A stretch of 47,360 bases of DNA from Myxococcota bacterium (GTDB lineage Bacteria > Myxococcota_A > UBA9042 > DTJE01), in the NCBI GenBank assembly GCA_029975745.1, contig JARKOL010000044.1, forward strand, positions 1-47,360. Reading direction: 5' to 3'. The notes beneath the pieces were generated by a model. It had not been told where the DNA came from. It saw only the letters and a list, made by a program, of their open reading frames with translations, and ran no database searches. The translations under genes were made by a program, and so were the position numbers. Positions 27,000 through 34,873 of this stretch are shown here, one piece after another. Every line of letters starts with the position of its first letter. Within the stretch, counting starts at the first letter, position 1.

Positions 27000-27749
27000 A
27001 TGGTCCGCGAATTGTACGACGACACCCACGTGGCGATCTGCCGGCTGCTGGATCGCCGCCACAACAACCCGCTGGAGGACGCCCCCTGGCCCCTGCTGGA
27101 GCGGCTGCTGGCCCGAGAGCGCCCGCGCGTGCTGGACGTCGGCTGCGGCCGGGGCGCCTCGTCCCTGGCCTGGGCGCGGCGGGGGGCCCAGGTGGTCGGG
27201 ATCGACCCCTCCGACGCGATGGTCGCCGAGGCCCGGCGGAACCGGGAGATCGAGGGCGACGGCCTGGACGCGACGTTCCTGGTGGGCCGGCTGGAGGGCC
27301 TGGGGCTCCCCGGCCGCTTCGACCTGGTGCTGCTGCACGACGTGCTGTGCTACGTGCCCGACCGGGCGGCGGCCCTGGCGCTGGCGCTGGATCGCGTGCG
27401 CCCCGGCGGCGTCCTGTCCGTCACCGACTACCACGGCACCCCGGGACTGCCCGCGGTGGAGGCGGTCACGACGGCGTGGGGCATCCGCGCGCCCGTGCCG
27501 TTCCCGGACTACGAGACGGCGCTGGCATCGACCGGCGCGCACGTCCTGATGGCCACGGACACGACGCGACAGTACCGGACGCACTGGGCGGCGCTGCTGG
27601 ACCGGCTGGAGCGCCGGCGCGCGGGGATCGAGGACCAGGTGGGCCGCCCGGCGGTCGATGCGTTCGCCGCCCAGATGCGGGCGATCCTGGCGGCCGTCGA
27701 TGGCGGGGCGTTCGGGCACCTGTGGGCCGTGCTGGAGGCCGCCCCATGA
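27000..27749 (+). CDS. Class I SAM-dependent methyltransferase, YrrT-like by context
   Basis: 249 residues. The ATG at 27000 has GGAGG seven bases upstream. Rossmann-fold motifs are clear: VLDVGCGRGASSLAWARRGA (motif I), VVGIDPSDAMVAEAR (motif II) and FDLVLLHDVLCYVPD followed by RPGGVLSVTDYHG. The substrate is unknown. It lies between homocysteine-forming metY and homocysteine-consuming cbs and overlaps cbs by four bases. In Bacillus, the methyltransferase gene yrrT likewise sits in the methionine-to-cysteine operon, which supports a role in producing S-adenosylhomocysteine for transsulfuration (inference). Confidence 0.85.
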   Translation: MVRELYDDTHVAICRLLDRRHNNPLEDAPWPLLERLLARERPRVLDVGCGRGASSLAWARRGAQVVGIDPSDAMVAEARRNREIEGDGLDATFLVGRLEGLGLPGRFDLVLLHDVLCYVPDRAAALALALDRVRPGGVLSVTDYHGTPGLPAVEAVTTAWGIRAPVPFPDYETALASTGAHVLMATDTTRQYRTHWAALLDRLERRRAGIEDQVGRPAVDAFAAQMRAILAAVDGGAFGHLWAVLEAAP

Positions 27750-29104
27750 ACATCCGCGACAACGTGCTGGACGCCATCGGGAACACGCCGCTGATCCGGC
27801 TGAACCGGGTGGGCGACGGCCTGAAGGCGACCCTGCTGGCCAAGGTCGAGTGCGTCAACCCGGGCGGCAGCATCAAGGACCGCATCGGGCGGGCGATGAT
27901 CGAGGACGCCGAGCGGCGCGGACTGCTGCGGCCGGGCGGCACCATCGTCGAGGCCACCGCGGGCAACACCGGGGCGGGGCTGGCCATTGCCGCCGCCTGC
28001 AAGGGCTACCGGTGCCTCTTCGTGCTGCCCGACAAGATGAGCGGCGACAAGGTCGATCTGCTGCGGGCCTTCGGGGCCGAGGTCGTGATCACGCCGACCT
28101 CGGTGCCGCCCGATTCGCCCGAGAGCTACAACGGGGTGGCCGACCGGCTGGCCCGCGAGATCCCGGGTGCCTGGCGGCCGAGCCAGTTCGAAAACCCCGC
28201 GAACCCCGAGGTCCACTACCGCACCACGGGGCCCGAGATCTGGCGGGATGCCGGCGGGCGGATCGACGTGCTGGTGGCGGGCATGGGCACCGGCGGGACG
28301 ATCTCGGGGGTCGGCCGCTACCTGAAGGAACAGGACCCGCGGATCGTCGTGGTGGGCGCCGACCCCGCCGGGTCGATCCTGTCGGGTGACACGCCGCGCC
28401 CGTATCTGGTGGAGGGCATCGGCGAGGATTTCGTGCCCGCGACGTTCGACCGCCAGGTCGTCGATGAGTTCGTCCGCGTCACGGACGCCGAGTCGTTCGC
28501 GATGACGCGGCGCCTGGCCCGCGAGGAGGGCCTGCTGGTCGGCGGGTCGGCCGGGACGGCCACGGCCGCGGCGGTCAGGTACGCCCAGCGGCTGCCCGAG
28601 GGCACGGTCGTGGTCGTGGTGCTGCCCGACGGGGGCCGGAACTACCTGACCCGGATCTTCTCGGACGCGTGGATGCGGGAGCGGGGCTTCCTGCCCGCCC
28701 CCGGACCGCGCCACACCGTGGCGGACGTCCTGGCCGCCAAGGGGACGGGCCTGCCCCCGCTGGTGTCGATCTGCCCGGACGCGCCCGCGGCGGACGCGAT
28801 CCGGCTGCTGGAAGCGCACGACATTTCGCAGATCCCCGTGCTGGAGGACGGCCGCGCGGTCGGCTGCCTGAACGAGGCGATCCTGCTGAAGCTGCTGTAC
28901 GACGGCATCGACCTGGCCGCGCGCCCCGTCCGCGAACTGATGGGACGGCCGCTGCCCGAGGTCGCGCAGGATGCCGACGTGGGCGAGGCATACCGTCTGC
29001 TGATCTCGGGCAGCACCGGCGTCCTGGTGACGCACCGCGAGTGCCCGTTGGGGCTGCTGGCCCGCATCGACCTGATCGACTTCCTGGCGGCGCATCGTCA
29101 GTGA
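27746..29104 (+). CDS. Cystathionine beta-synthase with C-terminal CBS domain pair
   Basis: 452 residues. The PLP lysine is K44 in PGGSIKDRIG; GNTGAGLAIA and MGTGGTISGVGRYLK (phosphate-binding) are typical of the family. Residues about 335-452 form two CBS domains, starting near TVADVLAAKGTGLP and ending with LLARIDLIDFLAAH, a regulatory pair as in eukaryotic CBS. The enzyme condenses homocysteine and serine to cystathionine; a cysteine-synthase activity is an alternative. The ATGA overlap at 27746 couples it to the methyltransferase. No cystathionine gamma-lyase gene is seen nearby. Confidence 0.92.
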   Translation: MNIRDNVLDAIGNTPLIRLNRVGDGLKATLLAKVECVNPGGSIKDRIGRAMIEDAERRGLLRPGGTIVEATAGNTGAGLAIAAACKGYRCLFVLPDKMSGDKVDLLRAFGAEVVITPTSVPPDSPESYNGVADRLAREIPGAWRPSQFENPANPEVHYRTTGPEIWRDAGGRIDVLVAGMGTGGTISGVGRYLKEQDPRIVVVGADPAGSILSGDTPRPYLVEGIGEDFVPATFDRQVVDEFVRVTDAESFAMTRRLAREEGLLVGGSAGTATAAAVRYAQRLPEGTVVVVVLPDGGRNYLTRIFSDAWMRERGFLPAPGPRHTVADVLAAKGTGLPPLVSICPDAPAADAIRLLEAHDISQIPVLEDGRAVGCLNEAILLKLLYDGIDLAARPVRELMGRPLPEVAQDADVGEAYRLLISGSTGVLVTHRECPLGLLARIDLIDFLAAHRQ

Positions 29105-29114
29105 AGCGGATTGA

Positions 29115-29144
29115 TTGACTGACTCATGTTACTCGTGGTACGGA
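29115..29144 (+). promoter_or_regulatory. Candidate promoter and operator of the Rrf2 gene
   Basis: -35 TTGACT (29115-29120) with a weak -10 TACGGA (29139-29144) 18 bases on. The spacer contains TCATGTTACTC, close to TCATGTATGCTC at the same place relative to the -35 in the metY promoter. This suggests a shared regulator site. Confidence 0.3.
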
Positions 29145-29172
29145 GTGCGGCGACCTTCGGGAGGGCTTGTCG

Positions 29173-29601
29173 ATGCGCCTATCGACTCGCGGACGGTACG
29201 GGCTCCGCATCATGGTGGACCTGGCGATGCATCACGGGCATGGCCCCGTGGGCGTCGATGCCATCGCCGCGCGGCAGGGGGTCTCGGCGAACTACATCCA
29301 CGTCCTGGCGGGCGCCTTGAAGTCCGCGTCGCTGATTCGCACGGTGCGTGGCCATGGCGGGGGCTACGAGCTGGCCCTGACTCCCTCCCGGATCACCGCC
29401 CTGGACGTCGTTCGGGCCCTCGAGGGCGGACACGCTCCGGTGGAGTGCGTCGAGGATGCCTCGCGATGCACTCGCTCGCACGCTTGTCCCACGCGGGACG
29501 TCTGGTGTCAGGTCGCGACGGCGGTGGATCGGGTCCTGGCGGGACTGACGCTGGCGCAGCTGGCGACGGTGCCGTCGCAGGCGCCCGAATACTGCATCTG
29601 A
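29173..29601 (+). CDS. Rrf2-family regulator with IscR-like cysteines
   Basis: 142 residues. The ATG at 29173 is preferred to the TTG at 29167 because GGGAGGG (29159-29165) is then seven bases away. The winged helix is clear: RLSTRGRYGLRIMVDLAMH, the recognition part QGVSANYIHVLAGALKSASL, then RGHGGGYELA. Cysteines at 92, 99, 105 and 112 lie where IscR (92, 98, 104) and NsrR/RirA hold an Fe-S cluster, so this is likely an Fe-S or redox sensor rather than a CymR-type protein. It directly precedes the cysteine desulfurase and mnmA genes, probably as the first gene of their operon. Confidence 0.88.
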   Translation: MRLSTRGRYGLRIMVDLAMHHGHGPVGVDAIAARQGVSANYIHVLAGALKSASLIRTVRGHGGGYELALTPSRITALDVVRALEGGHAPVECVEDASRCTRSHACPTRDVWCQVATAVDRVLAGLTLAQLATVPSQAPEYCI

Positions 29602-29664
29602 CGCGTGTGGGCCCGGTCGTCCGGACCGGCGGGCCCGACGGGATCGTCGCCCCGGGAGTCCCTC

Positions 29665-30807
29665 GTGACGCGTATCTACCTGGACCACAACGCGACGACG
29701 CCGCTGGACCCGGAGGTCCGCGAGACGATGTGCGCGTCCCTGTCCGAGGCGCCGGGCAACCCCTCCAGCCTGCACGCCTGGGGCCAGGCGGCGCGTCGGA
29801 CGATCGACCGCGCGCGGGCACAGGTGGCCGGCCTGGTCGGCGCTCTGCCCGAGCACATCGTGTTCACCGGCAGCGGAACCGAGGCGGACAACCTGGCGAT
29901 CCTGGGCGTCGTCGGGCGATCGCGGCGTCCTCACCTGGTCACCACCTCGATCGAGCACCAGGCCGTCCTCAACCCCTGTCGGCACGTCGCCGAGGCCGGC
30001 GGCGCCGTGGAATTCGTCCCTGTCGAGGCGGACGGCCGTATCGACCCGGCGCGCGTGCTGGCGTCGGTCCGCGACGGTACCGCCCTGGTCTCGGTCATGC
30101 TGGCCAACAACGACGTCGGGACGATCCAGCCGGTCGAGGCCCTGTCCAGCGCCCTGCGTGCGCGGGGCGTGCTGCTGCACACCGACGCGGTCCAGGCGGC
30201 GGGTCGGATCCCGGTGAACGTGGCGACCCTGGGCATCGACCTGCTGTCGTTCTCGGCCCACAAGCTTCACGGTCCCCAGGGTATCGGCGCCCTGTTCGTC
30301 CGTCCGGGGACACCCCTGGCCCCGATTGCGTTCGGGGGACGGCAGGAGCGGGGGCTTCGCCCGGGCACCGAGAACGTTGCCGCAATCGCCGGCTTCGGAA
30401 AGGCCTGCGATCTGGCGGCCGCGCGCCTGGCTGCCGACGCGACCCGGGTCCGCACGCTGCGTGATCGCTTCGAAGCCCTGGTCCTGGCGCGCATCCCGGG
30501 TACCGCGATCAACGGCGCCAGCGCCCCGCGTTTGCCGAACACCTCGAACCTGACGTTCGCAGGGCTCGACGGCGAGATGCTGGTCATTCACCTGGACCTG
30601 CTGGGGCTTGCGGCCTCCACCGGGTCCGCATGCACCGCGACGGACGGCAGCGCCTCGCACGTGCTGATTGCGATGGGGGTGTCGTCCGCGGTTGCGCGTT
30701 CCTCGGTCCGGTTCTCGTTCGGGCGGGGACATGGGGAGGCCGACGTGGAACTCGCCGTCGATCTGCTGGCGCGCGCCGTGGCGTTGATGCGCGGGGAGTC
30801 CTTGTGA
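29665..30807 (+). CDS. Cysteine desulfurase (NifS/IscS family)
   Basis: 380 residues from a GTG at 29665, with CGGGAG upstream; the resulting N-terminus, VTRIYLDHNATTPLDPEV, is the family standard. TSIEHQAV holds the catalytic His, and K200 in SFSAHKLHGPQG binds PLP. The sulfur-accepting Cys is C323 in STGSACTATDGSASHVL, on a loop length like group I enzymes. It removes sulfur from cysteine and passes it on as persulfide, here most likely to MnmA encoded next. The stop overlaps the mnmA start region. Confidence 0.93.
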   Translation: MTRIYLDHNATTPLDPEVRETMCASLSEAPGNPSSLHAWGQAARRTIDRARAQVAGLVGALPEHIVFTGSGTEADNLAILGVVGRSRRPHLVTTSIEHQAVLNPCRHVAEAGGAVEFVPVEADGRIDPARVLASVRDGTALVSVMLANNDVGTIQPVEALSSALRARGVLLHTDAVQAAGRIPVNVATLGIDLLSFSAHKLHGPQGIGALFVRPGTPLAPIAFGGRQERGLRPGTENVAAIAGFGKACDLAAARLAADATRVRTLRDRFEALVLARIPGTAINGASAPRLPNTSNLTFAGLDGEMLVIHLDLLGLAASTGSACTATDGSASHVLIAMGVSSAVARSSVRFSFGRGHGEADVELAVDLLARAVALMRGESL

Positions 30808-31916
30808 TGCCAGTCTCGGGATCCTCGCAGGCGTGCGTGCCGCGTCGGGTCGTCGTGGCCCTGAGCGGCGGGGTGGACAGCAGCGTCGCCGCGGTGCTTG
30901 CGCGGGATCTTGGTGCCGACGCCATCGGGGTGACGCTGCAATTGCGCCGGTGCGAGGAGGCCGGGGCGGGCCGCTCCTGCTGCGGCATCGACGGGGTCAC
31001 TCGCGCCCGTGCGGTCGCCGGTTGCCTGGGGATCCCGCACTACGCGATCGACTGCTCGCGGGAGTTCGAGGACCGGGTATTGCGGCCCGCCTGGGATGCG
31101 TACGCGCGGGGCAGGACTCCGAGTCCCTGCCTGCCGTGCAATCGCCACATCAAGTTCGGCATGCTGCTGGCCTGGGCCCGCCGGGCCGGTGCCACGGCGG
31201 TGGTCACCGGCCACTACGCGCGCATCCTTCGGGTTCCGGGCGAAGGTCCCGGACTGTTTCGCGCGCTGGACCGGGATCGGGACCAGTCGTACTTCCTGGC
31301 CTCCCTTCCCCGGGAAGCGCTGGATGCGGTCGCGTTCCCGCTGGGCATCCTGACCAAGTCCGAGGTGCGGGCCATCGCCGGCGCGAGGGGCCTGCCGACC
31401 TTCCAGACGCCCGACAGCCAGGATGCCTGCCTGACCGCGCCGGGCCAGTCGTTCGCCGAGATGCTGCGCTTGCGATTCGGTGGCCAGCCGCGTCCCGGCG
31501 CCGTCGAGGACGAGAGCGGGCGGGTACTGGGCCGGCATCCGGGCATCCACGACTTCACGGTGGGCCAACGAAAGGGGATGGGCATCGCCTCCCGCGGACG
31601 CCTGTGGGTCCGAGCCATCCGCTCCGAGGACGCAGCCCTGGTTGTCACGGACCGTCCAGAGGGCTTGGACACCCGGGGGATGCGGGTCCGGGACGTGAAC
31701 TGGCTGGTCGATGGCCCAGCGGGATCCGCTCGGGGGTGCCAGGTCCAGGTCCGGTCTGGCCACGCCGCCGCACCCGCCACCATCGAGGTCCGCGATGACG
31801 GCGCGGTTCAGGCGACCTTCGCAAGGCCCGTTCGCGCGGTCGCCCCTGGCCAGGCTGCGGTGTTCTATGACGGGGATCGTGTCCTGGGACAGGGGTGGAT
31901 TGATGCGACCGACTGA
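30807..31916 (+). CDS. mnmA: tRNA-uridine 2-sulfurtransferase MnmA
   Basis: 369 residues from the ATG at 30807; a GTG at 30804 overlapping the desulfurase stop is equally possible. PP-loop ALSGGVDSS (about 18-26), the SCCGIDGVTRAR segment, catalytic cysteines C111 (in PCLPCN) and C208 (in TPDSQDAC), and IHDFTVGQRKGMGI are all present. The enzyme makes 2-thiouridine at position 34 of Lys, Glu and Gln tRNAs. The neighbouring desulfurase is the likely sulfur donor, as with YrvO-MnmA in Bacillus. Confidence 0.93.
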   Translation: MPVSGSSQACVPRRVVVALSGGVDSSVAAVLARDLGADAIGVTLQLRRCEEAGAGRSCCGIDGVTRARAVAGCLGIPHYAIDCSREFEDRVLRPAWDAYARGRTPSPCLPCNRHIKFGMLLAWARRAGATAVVTGHYARILRVPGEGPGLFRALDRDRDQSYFLASLPREALDAVAFPLGILTKSEVRAIAGARGLPTFQTPDSQDACLTAPGQSFAEMLRLRFGGQPRPGAVEDESGRVLGRHPGIHDFTVGQRKGMGIASRGRLWVRAIRSEDAALVVTDRPEGLDTRGMRVRDVNWLVDGPAGSARGCQVQVRSGHAAAPATIEVRDDGAVQATFARPVRAVAPGQAAVFYDGDRVLGQGWIDATD

Positions 31917-32955
31917 CGCGTGCCATGCCCACGGCGCTCCGGAGGATTCGCGGTTCGCGCGGCAGCACGTCCTGGAGGAGATTGGGCCCGCCGGCCAGGC
32001 GCGCCTTGCCTCCGCAACCGTGGCGATCGTGGGCTGCGGGGCGCTGGGGTCCATGCAGGCCGACCTGCTGGCACGGGCCGGGATCGGCCGGCTGATCCTG
32101 ATCGACCGCGACATTGTCCAGACGACCGACCTGCACCGCCAGTGCCTGTACGACGAACGCGACGCCCGCGAGGCGTGGCCGAAGCCGCTGGCCGCCGCCC
32201 GCCGTCTGAAGGCCATCGACCCGGCGGTCGCGACCGATCCGGTGACGGCCGACCTGATCGCCGCGAACGCCGAGGCGATCCTGCGGCCGGCCGACCTGGT
32301 GATGGACGGCACGGACAACTTTCCGACCCGATACCTGCTGAACGACGTCGCGGTGCGAACGGCCAGGCCCTGGGTCTACGGGGGCGTCGTGGGCACGCTG
32401 GGTACCGTGATGGCGGTGCTTCCCGGTCGCGGACCGTGTCTTCGTTGCATCGCCCCGGACCTTCCGGACGCCACCAGTCTTCCGACCTGCCGCTCGCACG
32501 GCGTGCTGAACGCCGCGGTGGCCTGGGTGGCGGCGCTCCAGGTGTCCTTCGCGCTTCGGATCCTGCTGGACGCGTCGGAGCACGAACCCCGTCTTCATGA
32601 TCTCGACGTATGGCGGGGGCTCGCACGCGCGGTCCGGGTCGTTCGCGACCCGGCCTGTCCCTGTTGCGGGCACGGACGCTTCGAGTTCCTGGATGCGCCC
32701 CCTGACATGACCGCGACGGTATTGTGCGGACGGAACGCGGTCCAGTTGACGCCGGCGGCCCCGGGGCCGGTGGACCTGGCCGCCCTTCGCGAGCGCCTGG
32801 CTGCGCACGGTGACGCCGCGATCCGCGGGGCCTTGCTGGAATTCGCTTCCGGGGACGATCGGATGGTGATCCTTTCGGATGGTCGGGTGCTGGTTCTGGG
32901 TACGACCGATGTTGCGTTGGCCAGAACCGTCCTGGCCCGATACCTGGAAGCCTGA
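31903..32955 (+). CDS. ThiF/MoeB/HesA-family E1-like adenylyltransferase
   Basis: 350 residues from the ATG at 31903, which overlaps the end of mnmA by 14 bases and follows AGGGGTGG. The nucleotide site is AIVGCGALGS (about 41-50), followed by LIDRDIVQTTDLHRQ and DGTDNFPTRYLLND. Zinc cysteines are C179/C182 and C252/C255 (CPCCGHG); C196 in LPTCRSHG is the candidate catalytic Cys. The C-terminal 80 residues, starting near VLCGRNAVQLT, replace the rhodanese domain of MoeZ-type enzymes. It activates the C-terminus of a ubiquitin-like sulfur carrier for thiamine, molybdopterin or another thio-product; which one cannot be told, as no carrier gene is nearby. Confidence 0.88.
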   Translation: MRPTDACHAHGAPEDSRFARQHVLEEIGPAGQARLASATVAIVGCGALGSMQADLLARAGIGRLILIDRDIVQTTDLHRQCLYDERDAREAWPKPLAAARRLKAIDPAVATDPVTADLIAANAEAILRPADLVMDGTDNFPTRYLLNDVAVRTARPWVYGGVVGTLGTVMAVLPGRGPCLRCIAPDLPDATSLPTCRSHGVLNAAVAWVAALQVSFALRILLDASEHEPRLHDLDVWRGLARAVRVVRDPACPCCGHGRFEFLDAPPDMTATVLCGRNAVQLTPAAPGPVDLAALRERLAAHGDAAIRGALLEFASGDDRMVILSDGRVLVLGTTDVALARTVLARYLEA

Positions 32956-32999
32956 AGGATGGGCGATGGGCGATGCGTTCGCGGGATGGGGGGGCTGTC

Positions 33000-33389
33000 A
33001 TGGAACGTAGCGAACTGATGGCGTGGCTTCGCGAGGGACGTGACGAGTTCTTGGAGGTACTGTGGAGGAGGGCGGACACCACAAGAAGGCGCTCGGTCGG
33101 TGACGCGGTCCACCTTCGGGGGCTGATCGAAATCTCGAACCATTGTTCGCGGCGTTGCCACTATTGCGGACTGCGCATCGACAACCGCGCCCTGGAGCGC
33201 TACCGGATGACCGCGGACGAGATCCTGGACTGCGCCGTCCAGGCATCACAGTTCGGATACGGGACCGTCGTCCTGCAGGCCGGTGAGGACCCTGGCCTCA
33301 GTACCGACTGGGTGGCGTCCGTGGTCCGCAACATCAATCCGGGGGCGCATCCTGTCGATCGGAAGGACCGTGGGGATCGGCCCGGGTAG
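33000..33389 (+). pseudogene. Truncated HydE-like radical SAM gene
   Basis: 129 residues from the ATG at 33000. It begins like [FeFe]-hydrogenase maturase HydE: VHLRGLIEISNHCSRRCHYC with the C49-x3-C53-x2-C56 cluster motif, then ERYRMTADEILDCA and VVLQAGEDPGLS. HydE is about 350 residues long. Here homology stops near residue 110 and about 20 unrelated residues lead to a stop. I could not find the missing part in another frame, and the opposite-strand rhodanese gene begins to occupy the DNA at 33396. It looks like the 5' third of a gene left by a deletion. Most of the radical SAM barrel is absent, so catalysis is unlikely. Confidence 0.75.
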
Positions 33390-33395
33390 CGCGAT

Positions 33396-34088
33396 TCAGT
33401 CGCTCTCGAAGGGATAGCCGGCGTTCTTCCAGGCGATCATGCCGCCGTCCAGGTAGCGGATGGCCCGGTAGCCTCGGGCGACCAACTGATTGCCGGCACT
33501 TGTGCTCATGGAATTGGTCAGGCAGTAGATGACCGTTCTGCGGTCCACGTCCGCCCCAATGTAGGCGGCGATCGCATCGACGTTCGCGTAGGTCAGGTGG
33601 GTGTCGGTCCCGGGGATCTGGCCCGCGTACGGGACGTGGACGTTGATCAGCAGGAAGTCCTTGGTTGCCATCTCGGCCTGCAGCACCGACGGAGACACCT
33701 TCCCCAGGCTGGCCGGTCCGACGCCGGGATCCGGCGTGCCCGGATCCGCGGGGCCGGGGTCCGGGGGACCGTCATCCCCGGGCACGTCCGGATCGGCGGG
33801 GCCGGAATCCGGAAGACCTTCGTCCCCGGGCACGTCGGCCGCGGACACGTCGGAGCCGCCCGAATCGCCGGGATCGACCGCGACATCCTCCGTCGGGACA
33901 TCCGCGCAGCCGCAGCCCGGACCATCGAGCCCGTCCATCGACGAGTCGCAACCCGCCAATGAGGTCATCCCGACAATCGTCACCATGGTGGCCAGCAGCC
34001 GAGTCCCGGGGCCTGTGGCACGCAGCAACGTCTCCAATGCGACACCTCGCGGCTGGGAATCATCCGTCCAACGGGTACGGGCCGTCAT
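33396..34088 (-). CDS. Rhodanese-domain lipoprotein with Asp/Pro-rich linker
   Basis: 230 residues from the ATG at 34088. A TTG at 34037 with GAGGTG five bases upstream is a strong alternative and gives a more normal 29-residue signal peptide. The lipobox is TSLAGC (Cys47 from the ATG). A linker of about 70 residues rich in Asp, Pro and Gly contains a 16-residue tandem repeat. The C-terminal rhodanese domain has VIYCLTNSMSTSAGNQL with the active-site Cys, then YLDGGMIAWKNAGYPFE. It is likely an envelope-anchored sulfurtransferase or a structural relative. Asp-rich linkers of this kind are common in Myxococcota lipoproteins. Confidence 0.85.
   Translation of the reverse strand: MTARTRWTDDSQPRGVALETLLRATGPGTRLLATMVTIVGMTSLAGCDSSMDGLDGPGCGCADVPTEDVAVDPGDSGGSDVSAADVPGDEGLPDSGPADPDVPGDDGPPDPGPADPGTPDPGVGPASLGKVSPSVLQAEMATKDFLLINVHVPYAGQIPGTDTHLTYANVDAIAAYIGADVDRRTVIYCLTNSMSTSAGNQLVARGYRAIRYLDGGMIAWKNAGYPFESD
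33742..33837 (-). repeat. Two-copy 48-base tandem repeat in the lipoprotein linker
   Basis: Units 33742-33789 and 33790-33837 are 48 bases each with a handful of differences. They encode DVPGDDGPPDPGPADP and DVPGDEGLPDSGPADP. This is a within-gene expansion that lengthens the spacer between the lipid anchor and the rhodanese domain. Confidence 0.8.
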
Positions 34089-34112
34089 GTGAAGCCTGCG
34101 GCCCTGGAAGCA

Positions 34113-34727
34113 TCATCGAAGGGCCTTCTGTCGGGCCGACGTGTCCGTGAACCGGAACAGCAGCGCCTCCTCACAGGCGGCGACACTGTCGCTGTCCAGC
34201 TCTCCGTGGAGGATGCGCAACCGGCCCGACTTCCAGGTTCGGTCCCAGCGGTTGATACTTCCCATATCGCCTTCAGGTGCCGGGCCACGGTAGGGGGTGC
34301 CCTTGCCCAGCCTCTTGGTCAACCCCCGGTAGACCTGCACGAAGAGCGGGTCGGTCTCGTAGTCTCCGTCCCACCCCGTTCGAAGTACCAGCCGGACCAG
34401 ACGTTCGTCTTCGAATCCGAAGTCCGCATAGAGGGACCCGCTGCCGGCCATCTCGTCGGGGTCGGCTGGAGGCGTCGCCAGGTCCGCTGTCAGGATCGAC
34501 AGTTTGCCCACAGGCTCGCCGGGTTCCGCCTCCGGGAAGAGGGCCTTCACCTGGTCCGGTGAGGTTCCGAACTGGATCGTTCGGGACCCCAGTTCCACAA
34601 CGTCGTCCGCCATGGCGGCCTTTGCCCGGGAGGCCTTCTTGGCAGGCCGAGCAAAGGCGTCGCCTCCCACGGCCAGCAACAGGGGCAGGGCCAGCAAGAA
34701 GGCGCGCGAAAGCAAGAACCTCGACAC
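34113..34727 (-). CDS. Small exported protein of unknown function
   Basis: 204 residues from a GTG at 34727, preceded by GGGAGG. The signal peptide is VSRFLLSRAFLLALPLLLAV and ends near GDAFA. The mature part begins with a basic stretch (RPAKKASRAKAAMAD), then IQFGTSPDQVKALFPEAEPG and a series of strands with GSGSLYADFGFEDERLVRLV. The pattern resembles small periplasmic proteins that compare expected and observed ligand, but I do not recognise a family. It ends 25 bases before the rhodanese lipoprotein gene on the same strand, so the two are probably co-transcribed. Confidence 0.7.
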   Translation of the reverse strand: MSRFLLSRAFLLALPLLLAVGGDAFARPAKKASRAKAAMADDVVELGSRTIQFGTSPDQVKALFPEAEPGEPVGKLSILTADLATPPADPDEMAGSGSLYADFGFEDERLVRLVLRTGWDGDYETDPLFVQVYRGLTKRLGKGTPYRGPAPEGDMGSINRWDRTWKSGRLRILHGELDSDSVAACEEALLFRFTDTSARQKALR

Positions 34728-34756
34728 GGGACCTCCCGCACGCTGAGTCGTTTGGT

Positions 34757-34786
34757 AGCGTAATCGCCGCGGCCGCTTGCGGTCAA
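34757..34786 (-). promoter_or_regulatory. Candidate promoter for the exported-protein gene
   Basis: Minus-strand -35 TTGACC (34786-34781) and -10 TACGCT (34762-34757), 18-base spacer. Transcription would start near 34750, 23 bases before the GTG. The hexamers resemble those of the metY promoter. Confidence 0.35.
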
Positions 34787-34814
34787 GTCGGAGGCAGTTC
34801 CGGGAGGGCTGGAG

Positions 34815-34843
34815 TTTTCCCCTGGTTCGAAGGCGAGTATCAT
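34815..34843 (+). promoter_or_regulatory. Candidate promoter of the B12 radical SAM gene
   Basis: -10 TATCAT (34838-34843, five of six consensus bases) with a weak -35 TTTTCC (34815-34820) 17 bases upstream. The start of transcription would be near 34850, before the ATG at 34874. Confidence 0.35.
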
Positions 34844-34873
34844 CCCGCCCACCAGCCGAGAGGGGCAGGGCCC

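Noticed and set aside
33360..33420. Frameshift rather than truncation in the HydE-like gene
   Set aside because: None of the three forward frames after 33330 continues the HydE sequence, and the minus-strand rhodanese gene occupies the DNA.
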